From Sphingobacteriia bacterium (GTDB lineage Bacteria; Pseudomonadota; Alphaproteobacteria; Rickettsiales; 33-17): DNA of 64,000 nt. Positions 54,183 to 63,751 of this stretch are shown here, piece after piece (the first letter of the stretch is position 1; each line of letters opens with the position of its first letter). Position numbers and translations under genes: made by a program. The notes under the pieces were generated by a model that ran no database searches, had not been told where the DNA came from, and saw only the letters and a program-made list of their open reading frames with translations. The stretch is taken from contig JAFKLR010000004.1 of NCBI GenBank assembly GCA_017304685.1, positions 62,001 to 126,000 on the forward strand, written 5' to 3'.

Positions 54183-55301
54183 ATGTTTAAAAAATTCGCT
54201 GTAAAATTTATAGGATATATATTTATTTTTACTCTTATAATTAGCAGCATAGAATTTTTATCTAAAACATTTTATGAAGATGTAACTATCGAATCAGGAC
54301 GAAAATCAGTAGATATAATTGTTGGCAAAGAATATCCTACAAATTTTTTAGCTTATCTTCCTCATCCCTATTGTTTATATATTAATAATCCTAATTGGGA
54401 AGCAGGTGGTTTTAAACAAAATAATAGTTTAGGTTATCGTGGCAAAGAATTTTCTTTAATTAAACCTAAAGGTGTTATTCGTATTCTAGCTCTTGGTGGC
54501 TCAACTACTTATAATTTTCCAAGTGTATTAAACCCAGAAGACGCTTGGCCTGTACAACTTGAAAAATTACTTAAAGAGCAAACTAATTTAAATATTGAAG
54601 TAATTAACGGCGGATTAAATGCTGGAACTTCTGGTGAAGTACTATCACAATATATTTTTAAACATAGATATATTAAACCTGATATTGTAATTTATAATGC
54701 TGGATGGAATGATGCAGCTACTTTAATATTTAGCAAATATGAACCTGATTATGCATCATATAGAAAATGGGGTGGTTTACCAATAAATGCACGTCCTGGC
54801 GAACAGGCTTTATTAAAGCATTCTTATTTTGCAAAAATATTTTATTCATGGTGGCTTAAAACTCCTAAAGTTTCCAATTTATTATTATTTCCTTCTGAAT
54901 GGGATGAAATTACAAGCGATAAAGCTATAGCAAATGTAAAAAAACATGAACCAGTTGGTTTCGCGCGTAATTTAGAGTTAGTTTTAAGAAATATTAAACA
55001 AGATGGCGCTATTCCTATAATTATGGCTGAACAAGTTGCTCCTGTGGAGATACTTAAAACCAATAATGATCCATGGGCAATAAAAGCCTTTCCTGCTCTT
55101 TTACTTGCATTTGATAAAGTAAAACGAGATATAAAACTAATTACTACCGAAGAAAATGTTTTATTATTTCAAATGCCTGATAATTCTATTCCTTTACAGT
55201 ATTTTACAGATCATGCACATGTAAATAAAGATGGTGACAGAGTAAAGGCAGAATTTTTGGCTAAAAATTTATTACCATATCTTAAAAATTGGTATAAATA
55301 A
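54183..55301 (+). CDS. SGNH/GDSL hydrolase, membrane-anchored
   Basis: 372 residues. An N-terminal anchor (IGYIFIFTLIISSIEFL) precedes the SGNH motifs. Block I is ILALGGSTTYNFPSVLNPEDAWP (Ser107), block III is IYNAGWNDAATL (Gly, Asn-Asp), and the Asp/His are in FTDHAHVNKDGDRVKAEFLA. It should act as an esterase or acyltransferase on a surface substrate. AAGGA before the ATG is a good ribosome binding site. It ends 2 bp from a convergent gene. Confidence 0.83.
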   Translation: MFKKFAVKFIGYIFIFTLIISSIEFLSKTFYEDVTIESGRKSVDIIVGKEYPTNFLAYLPHPYCLYINNPNWEAGGFKQNNSLGYRGKEFSLIKPKGVIRILALGGSTTYNFPSVLNPEDAWPVQLEKLLKEQTNLNIEVINGGLNAGTSGEVLSQYIFKHRYIKPDIVIYNAGWNDAATLIFSKYEPDYASYRKWGGLPINARPGEQALLKHSYFAKIFYSWWLKTPKVSNLLLFPSEWDEITSDKAIANVKKHEPVGFARNLELVLRNIKQDGAIPIIMAEQVAPVEILKTNNDPWAIKAFPALLLAFDKVKRDIKLITTEENVLLFQMPDNSIPLQYFTDHAHVNKDGDRVKAEFLAKNLLPYLKNWYK

Positions 55302-55303
55302 TA

Positions 55304-56320
55304 TTAAATAACCTTTTCTTTTTGCTTATTAATATTAGGGTTCCAATAAGCAGGAAAATAGCCTGACTTATCTGTACAATCTATTTCTAATTCTTTACAG
55401 ATATTTTGATATTTTTCATTATTATATATTTGCTTTAAAACAATATTTTTCTTTGACCATCCACTAAAACGACTTTTAAATTCTGCAAGCGAATCGTTTT
55501 CTTTTATACCACCACCGAGTCCTAAAACCGGTATTTTAAGCGCTTTCAATTGTTTAATAGCCTCCCAGATTAAAGCTCTTGTATGGACTCTTCCTTCCAT
55601 AGTAGAAGCATTTAAAAAATAATCGCTATATTTTGAAGTATAGGTGAATACAGAAACAGCTTCTAAAATATTGTTATTTTCAACACCTATACTCAAGCAC
55701 TGAGGGTGAAAAAAAATTTCTTTTAATGTTTGCTCAGAGAATCGGTAAACTGTTGACGCTTGAACCCTATCAAGAGTTTGATTATACAAAGATAAAAATT
55801 TCTCGAATAATTTATTCTTATCAAATACAAAACTATAATTTTTTCTTTCCCATTGGTTTATAAGTGATCTGTGAGTACTAGAAAAGTTTGCAAAAATAGT
55901 TTTTAAATCATCTTCTAAGTTAATAAAATATAGGCTCTGACCATAAAATATGTCTTTATTTTCAAACATTGCCTGATTATTTTGTATGGGGTTTAATAAA
56001 ATATAACCTGCAATAATATTATTTAGGCTCATAAATTCAGCCCATTCATTTGAAAAATTATTATATATTCCATTTATCATTAGGCCCGAGAAACCATAAG
56101 GAGTAGTAACATCATTAATAAGTTTTTTTTGTCTTATCTGCAAAGGGCAAATAGCAGAAAAATTTTGATTATACCCATGATAAAGAAAAATATTATCAAA
56201 GGAATTAGATATGGCTTTGTTATATTCATAGCTATGATAAAAGGTATGAATATTATTATGCAATACCTTTGACCAAGCATCTTTATCTTCAATTGAAATA
56301 AGTTGTTGGGTTAATTTCAT
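55304..56320 (-). CDS. FemAB/GNAT-like acyltransferase
   Basis: 338 residues. The pattern WSKVLHNNIHTFYHSYEYNKAI, TTPYGFSGLMINGIYNNF, YFINLEDDLKTIFANFSSTHRSLINQWERKNYS and LNASTMEGRVHTRALIWEAIKQLKAL matches the FemAB/GNAT-like family (peptidoglycan bridge, polysaccharide or lipid acyl transfer). No signal peptide is seen. The donor and acceptor are unknown. It is convergent with the SGNH gene and follows the propeller gene at 28 bp. Confidence 0.8.
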   Translation of the reverse strand: MKLTQQLISIEDKDAWSKVLHNNIHTFYHSYEYNKAISNSFDNIFLYHGYNQNFSAICPLQIRQKKLINDVTTPYGFSGLMINGIYNNFSNEWAEFMSLNNIIAGYILLNPIQNNQAMFENKDIFYGQSLYFINLEDDLKTIFANFSSTHRSLINQWERKNYSFVFDKNKLFEKFLSLYNQTLDRVQASTVYRFSEQTLKEIFFHPQCLSIGVENNNILEAVSVFTYTSKYSDYFLNASTMEGRVHTRALIWEAIKQLKALKIPVLGLGGGIKENDSLAEFKSRFSGWSKKNIVLKQIYNNEKYQNICKELEIDCTDKSGYFPAYWNPNINKQKEKVI

Positions 56321-56347
56321 TAATTTATTGATAATATAAATTTATAA

Positions 56348-57307
56348 TTAGTTTTCAGATTTTACTAATTTTGCACAGCCAATTCCTGTTTTCCCAAAAC
56401 CATTGCCATTATAAAACATATATCTGCTTCCTTTTACATCAATAATAGCAGGATATGCAACCATTAATGAATCCCATCCTTCATTAGAAACATCAAATTG
56501 CATTCTATCATCCATTCTAACCCAATTTTTTCCATCTCTTGATTCAGCGTAACCCATTCTATAACTATTTTGTCCATCTCTAAAATCCAGTGCTTTACGA
56601 GAACAATACCACATTTTATAAACCCCGTTTTCCCTTATTACACAAGGGTTAGCTATACATTCTAATTCTTCATTAGGTTCAATGCATCTGACGTTTTCAC
56701 GGTTCCAATTTATCCCATCTGTTGAACTTGCATAGTATATAGTATGAAGCCCTTCTAACTTTCCATTAATGGTTAACCATTTTGTTACAACCATATACCA
56801 CATGTGCCACTTACCCTCTTCTTCTTTCATAACATAAGGATTTGTAGAAAAAATTGGCTCTTCATTTGTCCTATCAAATAAAGGAGCTAAAGAATAACGT
56901 TTAAAATTTTCACCATGATTTTCACTTATAGCTAGCCCCACGGTAGAACGAAAGGGAGTGGCTTGAAGAACATTCCAGCCATGATAGTATAAATAAATTT
57001 TACCATTATGCTCGAGAACACAATCTGGTGTTATACCGCAATCATCAAAAGTTCCTAATTCTCCTAACCCTAATACTGGTTCTTCACATACTTTTATAAC
57101 TTTAGTAGGATTATCAATATCAACATCTATGTAAAATATTCTTCCTTGTATTTTAGTTGATCTTGAAGCGAAAAAGATTCTTATTCTATCTTCCATAAGA
57201 AATGGTTTTGGAAAAGATGTATGTGAATTCATTAATTCCGAGTTACCTTCTACGTGAAAAACTAAGCCTAATTTTTGCCATTCCATTACTTGATCTTCAC
57301 ATTTCAT
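56348..57307 (-). CDS. Glycosidase-like beta-propeller protein
   Basis: 319 residues that look like a five-bladed propeller of the GH43/GH32/GH130-like superfamily. The repeated blade motifs are FPKPFLMEDRIRIFFASR, ITPDCVLEHNGKIYLYYHGW, STNPYVMKEEEGKWHMWYM, IANPCVIRENGVYKMWYC and VAYPAIIDVKGSRYMFYNG. Such proteins cleave or phosphorolyse sugars, but several members have no known activity. No signal peptide, so it is cytoplasmic. The start could be the ATG at 57307 or 57286 (MEWQKLG). Confidence 0.75.
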   Translation of the reverse strand: MKCEDQVMEWQKLGLVFHVEGNSELMNSHTSFPKPFLMEDRIRIFFASRSTKIQGRIFYIDVDIDNPTKVIKVCEEPVLGLGELGTFDDCGITPDCVLEHNGKIYLYYHGWNVLQATPFRSTVGLAISENHGENFKRYSLAPLFDRTNEEPIFSTNPYVMKEEEGKWHMWYMVVTKWLTINGKLEGLHTIYYASSTDGINWNRENVRCIEPNEELECIANPCVIRENGVYKMWYCSRKALDFRDGQNSYRMGYAESRDGKNWVRMDDRMQFDVSNEGWDSLMVAYPAIIDVKGSRYMFYNGNGFGKTGIGCAKLVKSEN

Positions 57308-57576
57308 AGTGCCCTCATAATTTTGTATATAAATTGAATTTATACGTAGGAATAAAATATTGTATTAAGTAAGTCAATATACTTGTACCGAAACAACTTT
57401 GCCTGCTATACGTTATTAAAATTACATATAAATTTAATAATATTTCTCATTACCGTAAAAGTTGCAAATATACGAACTTCAAAATTCTATTGTTTTAAAA
57501 ACCCCTTGCTTAAGCATTTCAATTATGTCATTATCCTGCATTAATTTTAAGTTTATGCTAACAGGAATAAAAGTTT

Positions 57577-59058
57577 ATGCCTCAAGCAGATTTCAAAATA
57601 ACCTACATTACACATGCTTCAATTAAAATTGAATCAAAGTTTGGATCTTTACTTACTGATCCATGGATTTTAAATGAGCCAATTTATGCAATGACTACAT
57701 GGAAGTTTCCTGCAGCCATAATCAAACCTGAGGAAATTGTTAATACAATTGATTATTTATATTTTTCTCATCCGCATGAAGATCATTTTCATATACCTTC
57801 CATAGATTGTTTTCCGCGTGATATTAAAATCATTCTTGCTGAATTCCCTGATTTTAATTGTTTAAGATCTTATACAATGGAAAGAACATTAAGAGAAATG
57901 GGCTTCCACAATATCATTAAGATGATGCCTTGGGAAACTATTGATTTAGGAGAAGGAGAAAAATTTACATTAATTCCTGCTTGTAAAATGAAATATTGGG
58001 ATTGGGAAAATTCAGGATTTGTTCTTGAAATCGGTGATTTCAAATTACTTAACATGAATGATTGTCCTTCTGATAAAGAATTATATGAAAAAGTTGATGA
58101 AAAATTTGGTGAAATTGATTTAGCTTTTATTCAATACTCTGGCGTTTCAATGTTTCCAGGATGTTATAGAATGAGTCGAGAAGAAATGTTTGAAGCTTCT
58201 AAAGTACGCAAACATAGTTGGATTCAACAAAAAAATTTAATTGAATATTTAAAAGTAAAAAATATTGCACCTTTTGCAGGTGATTTTTCCTGGCTTAGTG
58301 ACAACTTATTTCACTGCAATATAGTTAACAGATCTACACCAAAATTATTTAGTGATTTTGTAGCTAATAATTATCCAGATAAAAATATTAATGTGGTAAT
58401 TATGTATCCTACTGATACATGGGATATAAATAATGGCTTAATACGTAATCATCCTGAAATTGATTGGGATAATTATGTAGAACTAATAGCTAAATTAAAA
58501 GATAAATTACAAAATAAAGTTAAAGCTGTAGATGATTGGATTAATAGTTCTAATTTACAAAATTTAAAAGAACGTAGTATTGAATATACTAATCATATCC
58601 AAAAATGGTTAAATAAATATATGGTTGATTTTACTACTCGAGTAAAATTTACAATAGAAGGGCCTAATAGTAATTTTTCTTTCGTAATTAAAGCTAATCC
58701 TAAAGATGGTGTACAATATGATTGGAATGATGCAGAAGATGTTCAACAAACTTTATTTGTTAGAGAAGAAATTTGGGCCTCTGTACTTGAATCGAAATTA
58801 TTACTAACTAATTTACAATGGGCATGTGAGAATGAGCAACACACTGACTTTGTTATGGATTTAGCACGTTTTTGGTTTTGGTTTGAAAATTTCATGGATT
58901 TAAATAATAGAAATGCTCAAGCTTTAATTGATAGAGCGTTATTTCCAGAAATTAAAGAAAGAATACGTCCACAATTTGGTGTTTTTCCACAAAAAGATGA
59001 GTGGAATTTAATTGATATATATGATTCAAAAAAAGAAAATGCTCTAACAAATGTTTAA
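57577..59058 (+). CDS. Metallo-beta-lactamase-fold hydrolase with C-terminal extension
   Basis: 493 residues. The N-terminal ~270 residues form a UlaG-like MBL fold: FGSLLTDPWILNEPI, the metal motif HPHEDH at residues 65-70 (His65, His67, Asp69, His70), and later LIPACKMKYWDWE and PFAGDFSWLSD. The C-terminal ~220 residues carry no recognised domain. The substrate is unknown; relatives sit in surface-sugar gene clusters. It is the first gene of a plus-strand run reaching 63725, and AGGAA precedes the ATG. The 269-bp gap upstream holds divergent promoters, none clearly resolved. Confidence 0.8.
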   Translation: MPQADFKITYITHASIKIESKFGSLLTDPWILNEPIYAMTTWKFPAAIIKPEEIVNTIDYLYFSHPHEDHFHIPSIDCFPRDIKIILAEFPDFNCLRSYTMERTLREMGFHNIIKMMPWETIDLGEGEKFTLIPACKMKYWDWENSGFVLEIGDFKLLNMNDCPSDKELYEKVDEKFGEIDLAFIQYSGVSMFPGCYRMSREEMFEASKVRKHSWIQQKNLIEYLKVKNIAPFAGDFSWLSDNLFHCNIVNRSTPKLFSDFVANNYPDKNINVVIMYPTDTWDINNGLIRNHPEIDWDNYVELIAKLKDKLQNKVKAVDDWINSSNLQNLKERSIEYTNHIQKWLNKYMVDFTTRVKFTIEGPNSNFSFVIKANPKDGVQYDWNDAEDVQQTLFVREEIWASVLESKLLLTNLQWACENEQHTDFVMDLARFWFWFENFMDLNNRNAQALIDRALFPEIKERIRPQFGVFPQKDEWNLIDIYDSKKENALTNV

Positions 59059-59095
59059 TGTAGCAATTATTTAGTAGAAGGAACTATTGCTAGCT

Positions 59096-60217
59096 ATGCC
59101 ATATAATATACCTGTGATGAGAGTTAAACTACCCGAAGCTTCGGAATTAATTCCCTATTTAAATACTATTGATCAAAATGCAATATATTCTAATTTTGGC
59201 CCTTTAGTTAGAATTTTTGAAAAAGAAATAGCTTCAAACCTTAACCTTGAAAAAGAATCGGTAGTAACTGTATCAAATGCAACTCTTGGAATTTATGCAG
59301 CTTTACAAGCTTTAAATTTACCTGAGAAATCTTATTGTTTAATGCCTTCTTGGACATTTACTGCTACTCCTGCTGCCGCTAAACTTGCAGGATTAGTACC
59401 TTATTTTTTAGACGTTGATATTAATACAAAGGCTTTAACTCCTGAAATAATATATAATGAATTTGACAAAATTCCGGAAACAATTAGTTCAGTAATAGTA
59501 GTTTGTCCTTTTGGAGCTCCTATTAATTTAGAAGAATGGGCAGAATTTCAAGATCAAACAGGAATTAAGGTAGTAATTGATGGAGCCGCTGCTTATGATA
59601 GCTTTATTAGCGGATTAATGCCTGTTACCGAACTTCCTTTTATAGTAAGTTTACATGCAACTAAAATGCTAGGAGCAGGTGAAGGTTGTTTTATTGCATC
59701 TACTGATCATAAACTTATCAAGCATATTGAAGATATTGTTAATTTTGGTTTTGTAAAAAGTAGAGAATCACAAATTTTTGGTATTAATGCTAAAATGTCT
59801 GAATATACAGCAGCTATCGGACTTGCTTCCTTAAAAAATTATCCTCAAAAAAAATTACAATATCAAACAATTCGTGATTTATATATAAAACACTTAAATA
59901 ATCACAATATTACACATGATTTAAAAGAAAATTATGTAAGCACTACTTGTAATATTATTTGTGAATATAATAATGATAATATAGAAAATTATTTAAGAGA
60001 AAATGGTATTGAAACCAGAAGATGGTGGGGAAATGGTTGCCATACTCAACCTGCATATATTGATTGCCCTGTCGGTAGTTTAACCAATACAGAATATTTA
60101 TCATCCCATATGTTAGGCATACCATTTTTTAGCAATATTGAAAATGACACAATTAAATTTATTACTTCTAAAATTTATGAATTCAATGAACAATTTTCTG
60201 TAACAAATAGTGCATAA
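59096..60217 (+). CDS. DegT/DnrJ/EryC1/StrS-family PLP aminotransferase
   Basis: About 373 residues. The PLP-binding Lys190 lies in SLHATKMLGAGEGCFI, the standard SxxATKxLxxGEGG motif of sugar aminotransferases. Other marks are VTVSNATLGIYAALQAL, MPSWTFTATPAAAKLAG and VVIDGAAAYDS. It transaminates a nucleotide-linked ketosugar to an aminosugar. The start is uncertain: an ATG at 59096 or a TTG at 59087, the latter better placed after AGAAGGAA. A classical sugar-biosynthesis gene in the middle of this surface-glycan cluster. Confidence 0.88.
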   Translation: MPYNIPVMRVKLPEASELIPYLNTIDQNAIYSNFGPLVRIFEKEIASNLNLEKESVVTVSNATLGIYAALQALNLPEKSYCLMPSWTFTATPAAAKLAGLVPYFLDVDINTKALTPEIIYNEFDKIPETISSVIVVCPFGAPINLEEWAEFQDQTGIKVVIDGAAAYDSFISGLMPVTELPFIVSLHATKMLGAGEGCFIASTDHKLIKHIEDIVNFGFVKSRESQIFGINAKMSEYTAAIGLASLKNYPQKKLQYQTIRDLYIKHLNNHNITHDLKENYVSTTCNIICEYNNDNIENYLRENGIETRRWWGNGCHTQPAYIDCPVGSLTNTEYLSSHMLGIPFFSNIENDTIKFITSKIYEFNEQFSVTNSA

Positions 60218-60278
60218 TTGCTTAAAAATTTTTAATACACATTATATTAGATTTTTATAAAAAATTATAGGGTTATAA

Positions 60279-61883
60279 ATGTTTAAAATTATCCAAAGGC
60301 TTACAACACCTATCCTCAGAGTTAAAAATTTTATTATTAAACGCACTAAACCTGTCAAAATTCTAAAAGAATTTACTGCAGCAAATAAAGCCTCTGATGT
60401 ATTACATACATTTACAAAGCAGCAAGAAAAGGATATTTACACTTTTTTAAAAATTAATCCACTCATTAAAATAAAAGCCTGTTTCGGTGATGTTAATGTT
60501 TTAAATATTCTCAAAAGGTTTACATATGAAGAAAAACCTTTAGCTTTTGTATATTATGAAATTGCCGTATATCTTGCAAATTCTGCTCATCATAAACTGG
60601 CTATTGAGTTATTTCAACAAACTCTTAAAGAATATCCTGATATAATGATTCATTCAGTATATTTGCAGATACTGCAATTTTATGAAGGAAGTACCAATGA
60701 AAGCTTATTAGCGGCTCATCAAGAATTTAACAAGCTTTATACAAAAAAATATCATATTAAACATTTAACAAACACCCCAGATAAAAATAGAAAAATAAAA
60801 GTAGGATATTTGTGTCATTTTTTTGATAATAGCGTTTCAAGAAATTGTTTATTACCTATGCTAAAAGCACATGATATAAATAAATTTGAAATTTATTGTT
60901 ATGATGATGGCGAAACCGGAGAAGAAGTAAAAAAGATTGCTCATAAGTGGCATGACATTAGAGGTTGGAGTGATGAGCAAGTATACGATTTGATTATTAA
61001 AGATCAAATTGACATATTACAAGAATTAAACGGTCTTGTTTTAATAAACCGTTTTAATGTATTAAATATGAGAGCAGCTCCTGTCCAAATGAATTGGTAC
61101 AATCATGCATCTACAACAGGGCTTGCCAATGTTGACTATGTTGTTAGTGACAGAATATCAATAACTGATGAAGATAAACCTTATTATACAGAAAAAGTTT
61201 ATCAAAATGATATTTTTATTGGCGCAGTACAGCTTGAAGGACGTTTTCCTGACCATTCTTTAACTCCAGCGTGTATAGAAAATAAATATGTAACATTTGG
61301 TTGCTTTGGAGCTTCACATAAATATTCGCAAGAGGCTTTAAGATTATGGGCACAAGTTATGAAAAGAGTCCCTAATTCAAGAATATTTCTTAAATCAGCA
61401 CCTTTTACTTACGAGCAATATAAAAACTCAATACTTGAAGTTTTTAAAGATAACGATATCGATGTATCACGTATTTATTTAGAAGGATGGTCTGAACACT
61501 CTGAAATGCTCAAATTATATGATAAAATTGATATTATGCTTGATACCTTTCCTACTACTGGTGGTACCACTACATTTGAAGCTTTGTGGCAAGGAATTCC
61601 GGTAGTAACTTTAAGAGGTAATCGTTGGTCATCTAGGTCCGGTGCAAGTACTTTAACAGCTTTAGGTGCTACAGAACTTATTGCTAATGATAAGGAAGAA
61701 TATATACAAAAACTTACAGAACTTGCTAATAATTATTCACGAATCGAATATTATAGAAAAAATCTTAGAGATATGATGAGAAAATCACCATTGGTCGATA
61801 TTACTAGATTTGCAAAAGATATGGAAAAAGCGTATATTCATATGTGGAATGAATGGTGCGACTCTCAAAATCATTCATCATAG
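60279..61883 (+). CDS. O-GlcNAc transferase/SPINDLY-type glycosyltransferase
   Basis: 534 residues. A helical N-terminal half is followed by the GT41/SPINDLY catalytic part: KVGYLCHFFDNSVSRNCLLPML, PVQMNWYNHASTTGLANVDYVVSD, YVTFGCFGASHKYSQEALRLWAQVMKRVPNSRIFLKS and the sugar-nucleotide loop TGGTTTFEALWQGIPVVTLRG. The TPR array is short, with few clear repeats. In bacteria such enzymes modify proteins or surface glycans; the donor sugar and target are unknown. Length is typical for bacterial members. Confidence 0.85.
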   Translation: MFKIIQRLTTPILRVKNFIIKRTKPVKILKEFTAANKASDVLHTFTKQQEKDIYTFLKINPLIKIKACFGDVNVLNILKRFTYEEKPLAFVYYEIAVYLANSAHHKLAIELFQQTLKEYPDIMIHSVYLQILQFYEGSTNESLLAAHQEFNKLYTKKYHIKHLTNTPDKNRKIKVGYLCHFFDNSVSRNCLLPMLKAHDINKFEIYCYDDGETGEEVKKIAHKWHDIRGWSDEQVYDLIIKDQIDILQELNGLVLINRFNVLNMRAAPVQMNWYNHASTTGLANVDYVVSDRISITDEDKPYYTEKVYQNDIFIGAVQLEGRFPDHSLTPACIENKYVTFGCFGASHKYSQEALRLWAQVMKRVPNSRIFLKSAPFTYEQYKNSILEVFKDNDIDVSRIYLEGWSEHSEMLKLYDKIDIMLDTFPTTGGTTTFEALWQGIPVVTLRGNRWSSRSGASTLTALGATELIANDKEEYIQKLTELANNYSRIEYYRKNLRDMMRKSPLVDITRFAKDMEKAYIHMWNEWCDSQNHSS

Positions 61884-61901
61884 CTTAAATAAATAGGAAT
61901 T

Positions 61902-62579
61902 ATGTTAACCGCAGCAGTAATGCAACCTTATTTTATACCTTACGCAGGTTATTACAGATTATTTGCTGCCACTAATTTATTTGTAATTTTTGATTGCGTA
62001 CAGTTTCCTCGTAGAGGTTGGGTTCACAGAAATAAATTTAGTAATGATGGTAAAGAAGTATGGTTAACTTTACCAATAGAGAAATGCCCTCAAGAAACTT
62101 TAATTAAAGATTTGCATTTTCATAAAGATGCACAAAATTTATTAGAGAGCCAATTATGTAAAATTGATTGTTTAAAAAAATTACCTTTAATTTTTCCTGA
62201 GTTAGATAAAGCTATAAAGAATATTAATAAGTCAGTAGTTGATTATATCATCGATATTAACAAACTTATTTGTAACCATTTAAACATAGAATTTAATATT
62301 ATAAAATCTTCTACTTTAGATATAGATCCGGAACTTAAAGCTCAGGATAGAATTCTAGCTATATTAAGGGCGTTAAACGCAAATCATTACATAAACCCAC
62401 CTGGTGGCAGAGATTTATATGATGCTAATATATTTCAACAAAATTCTATAAAATTAGAGTTTTTAAGTGCGTATGAAGGTAATTTTAGAAGCATTTTAGA
62501 AAGAATAATTATGGAAGATAAAAATACTATAAGAGAAGAAATTTTTAATAATTGTAATAGTTTAATATTAAATGACTAA
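61902..62579 (+). CDS. WbqC-family protein
   Basis: 225 residues. MLTAAVMQPYFIPYAGYYRLFAATNLFVIFDCVQFPRRGWVHRNK is the hallmark opening of the WbqC family, found in O-antigen and surface-polysaccharide clusters and thought to take part in sugar biosynthesis or transfer. RDLYDANIFQQNSIKLEFL near the end is also typical. No membrane segment. GGAATT before the ATG is a fair ribosome binding site. It overlaps the methyltransferase by 8 bp. Confidence 0.88.
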   Translation: MLTAAVMQPYFIPYAGYYRLFAATNLFVIFDCVQFPRRGWVHRNKFSNDGKEVWLTLPIEKCPQETLIKDLHFHKDAQNLLESQLCKIDCLKKLPLIFPELDKAIKNINKSVVDYIIDINKLICNHLNIEFNIIKSSTLDIDPELKAQDRILAILRALNANHYINPPGGRDLYDANIFQQNSIKLEFLSAYEGNFRSILERIIMEDKNTIREEIFNNCNSLILND

Positions 62580-63270
62580 TTCTAATATTAATTTTAAGCC
62601 TGACTATCACCAATTAGTTGAGCATTATGAAAAGTGTTTTAAGCAACATGGGGCAAGTCATAAAGGTGTAGATTGGCCAAATGAACATGATGCATTTAAA
62701 AGACTTAGAATTATGCTTGAAATAGTTAAGTTTCATGGAAATCAAAAAGTAAAATTACTTGATCTTGGTTGCGGATATGGAGCGCTTTTTAGTTATCTTA
62801 AGTCCCATAATCTATTAGAGAAAATTGATTACCACGGTGTAGATTTATCAAATGAAATGATTTCATATGCGCAAAGTAATTTTGAACCTCAGAATTTTGA
62901 AGTTAAAGATGTAATTTCAAATCCCTTTAATGATAATCAGTTTGATTTCGTAATTATGAATGGAGTGTTCACTGAGAAACTCTCCATGACTCAAATTGAG
63001 ATGCAAGAATTTTTTATAACTTTAATAAAGGAAGCTTCTAAAATTAGTAAATTTGGCTTTGCTTTTAACGTTATGAGTAAACATGTCGATTATGAAAAAG
63101 ATCATTTATTCCATATTTCTTATGATGAAATAGCAAGCATTTTAAAAAAAGAGCTAAATATAGTAAATAATTACTCATTTAGAGCTGATTATGGATTATA
63201 TGAATTTACATCTTATGTATATAAAATACCTTACGAAGAAAGAAAATCATGGAACAATATAGAATTTTAA
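62572..63270 (+). CDS. Class I SAM-dependent methyltransferase
   Basis: 232 residues. Motif I LLDLGCGYGALFSYLKS is at about residues 63-79, followed by YHGVDLSNEMISYAQSNF and FDFVIMNGVFTEK. Proteins of this kind in polysaccharide clusters often methylate sugars or sugar nucleotides, which is inference here. It overlaps WbqC by 8 bp and the next GNAT by 22 bp, so the three are coupled. Confidence 0.85.
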   Translation: MTNSNINFKPDYHQLVEHYEKCFKQHGASHKGVDWPNEHDAFKRLRIMLEIVKFHGNQKVKLLDLGCGYGALFSYLKSHNLLEKIDYHGVDLSNEMISYAQSNFEPQNFEVKDVISNPFNDNQFDFVIMNGVFTEKLSMTQIEMQEFFITLIKEASKISKFGFAFNVMSKHVDYEKDHLFHISYDEIASILKKELNIVNNYSFRADYGLYEFTSYVYKIPYEERKSWNNIEF

Positions 63271-63725
63271 ATACAACTGATTTAACACCAGAATTTTTTA
63301 ATCAATATAAAACCCTTATAAAGGAAAATTTTCGTTATATTTTCACTTCTGAATTAGTAAATAATTATATTGAAACTTTTAATTTAAGTAAATTATCTCA
63401 AATTATCCAAAACCAAGGGTTACTTGCTATTTATGAAGAAAATAACTATGTAAATGGCTTAATTTTATGTACTCCCCAGGAAGGTGGCGTAGGTACCATA
63501 ATATGGTTAGTAGTTAATAATAATTGTCGTCATAAAGGTATTGGCAAAAACCTGTTTACAATGGCAGAAGACCATTATAAAGCAATTAAGTGTCATAAAA
63601 TTAAACTAACAGCTCCTTCTGAAGAAGTAGTAAATTTTTATAAAAAGATTGGCATGCAAGTTGAAGGGTTTCACCCAAATCATTGGTATAATAAAGATTT
63701 TTGGTCCTTAGGAATTGTAATATAA
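63249..63725 (+). CDS. GNAT acetyltransferase
   Basis: 158 residues. The acetyl-CoA loop NNNCRHKGIGKNLFTMAEDHY carries R-x-x-G-x-G, and EEVVNFYKKIGMQVEGFHPNHWY is a typical GNAT end. Position at the end of the glycan operon suggests N-acetylation of an aminosugar made with the DegT aminotransferase, but protein or drug targets cannot be excluded. Confidence 0.82.
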   Translation: MEQYRILNTTDLTPEFFNQYKTLIKENFRYIFTSELVNNYIETFNLSKLSQIIQNQGLLAIYEENNYVNGLILCTPQEGGVGTIIWLVVNNNCRHKGIGKNLFTMAEDHYKAIKCHKIKLTAPSEEVVNFYKKIGMQVEGFHPNHWYNKDFWSLGIVI

Positions 63726-63751
63726 ATAAAATAAAGATTAAATGGATATTA

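Noticed and set aside
60222..60240. Terminator at TAAAAATTTTTA after the DegT gene
   Set aside because: A pure A-T 12-mer is expected by chance in this base composition, and the neighbouring genes look like one operon.
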